Origin: Anoplolepis gracilipes
Taxonomy: Eukaryota; Arthropoda; Insecta; Hymenoptera; Formicidae
Length of the DNA: 64,000 nucleotides
Assembly (NCBI RefSeq): GCF_047496725.1
Contig: NC_132983.1
Location: 7,938,501-8,002,500, forward strand
Reading direction: 5' to 3'
The notes beneath the pieces were generated by a model that was not told the DNA's origin, made no database searches, and worked only from the letters and a program-made list of their open reading frames with translations. The position numbers were made by a program, and so were the translations under genes. Shown here in pieces: positions 63,836-64,000 of this stretch. Every line of letters begins with the position of its first letter. Positions within the stretch are counted from its first letter, which is position 1.

Positions 63836-64000
63836 TGACCTTCCGAGTTCTTTAGATAAACGCCAATCACGACGCCACGGCACAGGACTTGCTTTGCCAA
63901 AATGTGGCGGAGTGGAACATTGGTCTGGCGATAGTCGCAGAGCCGTACTTCGTCCCTAGCCGTGCCGATTGGCTGGGTGACGGGTCGGGCTCCGTGGCTA
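63835..64000 (+). pseudogene. ORF2 start: APE-type endonuclease, cut by window end, one stop
   Basis: ATG at 63835 overlaps the ORF1 stop (TAATG). After MTFRVL there is a TAG (Gln to stop by C to T), then INANHDATAQDLL, VAIVAEPYF (catalytic Glu region) and GDGSG. These are the first motifs of the endonuclease of R1-clade ORF2, which nicks the target for reverse transcription. The reverse transcriptase lies beyond the window. Confidence 0.8.

Larger units (their letters stand above)
59783..64000 (+). mobile_element. R1/SART-like non-LTR retrotransposon, cut by the window end
   Basis: A 5' region with module copy C (CCACCTTGTCGTGGTG at 59813, CTAAGAGC at 59908), a long GC-rich 5' UTR, frameshifted ORF1 (61088-63835) and the start of ORF2 (63835 on) with an APE-type endonuclease. 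ORF1 stop and ORF2 start overlap as TAATG. Confidence 0.85.

Overview
The window looks like repeat-rich, AT-rich nuclear DNA of an insect, most likely a hymenopteran and probably an ant. That reading rests on the style of the cytochrome P450 exons, a Polinton with insect-type genes, an errantivirus, a chuvirus-type glycoprotein relic and R1/SART-like non-LTR retrotransposons. No species call is possible from sequence alone. Almost everything recognisable belongs to mobile elements, many nested in one another.

Layout. 1-1.8 kb is a remnant of the end of a second Polinton (acidic Cys-rich gene, spliced downstream segment, CA tract, minisatellite). 2.8-3.6 kb holds the last three exons of a CYP4-type P450. 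5.11-5.74 kb is a candidate solo LTR. 7.7-8.6 kb holds the first exons of another CYP4-type gene. 10.05-30.2 kb is a decayed minus-strand element (Mutator-like transposase, YqaJ nuclease and Ulp1-like protease parts) split by a complete-ended Polinton/Maverick at 10,489-26,962. The Polinton has 588-bp terminal inverted repeats and a perfect 6-bp target duplication, GAAGTC. 30.6-31.9 kb is a three-exon open gene coding 163 aa. 32-36 kb carries several foldback/MITE-like repeats, a hairpin-bearing tandem array and a DUF4806-like pseudogene. 36.8-46.35 kb is an errantivirus-like Ty3/gypsy element on the minus strand (gag, pro, pol, env, two LTRs), with a solo LTR of the same family at 51.4-52.15 kb. 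47.6-50.2 kb is a possible transcription unit with a strong core promoter. 52.3-55.7 kb has two more Cys-rich genes and a chuvirus-type glycoprotein ending at a polypurine tract and LTR start. 56.2-64.0 kb is a head-to-tail series of non-LTR elements, the last one cut by the window edge at its endonuclease domain.

How the Polinton works as a unit. It encodes protein-primed DNA polymerase B, a chromodomain integrase, an FtsK/HerA-type packaging ATPase, an adenovirus-type cysteine protease, a major capsid protein, a penton-like minor capsid protein, a PLA2-domain virion protein and a fibre-like cluster. That is a virion-forming gene set. Polymerase, ATPase, protease and capsid genes each carry one or two lesions, although the two terminal repeats are still nearly the same.

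The most unusual signal is a small protein family: an acidic N-terminus, then a C-x-I-x-F-x-Y core and three C-x2-C pairs. It occurs five times in the window. Two copies sit just inside the two ends of the Polinton and face inward, one is in the 5' remnant, and two lie upstream of the glycoprotein.
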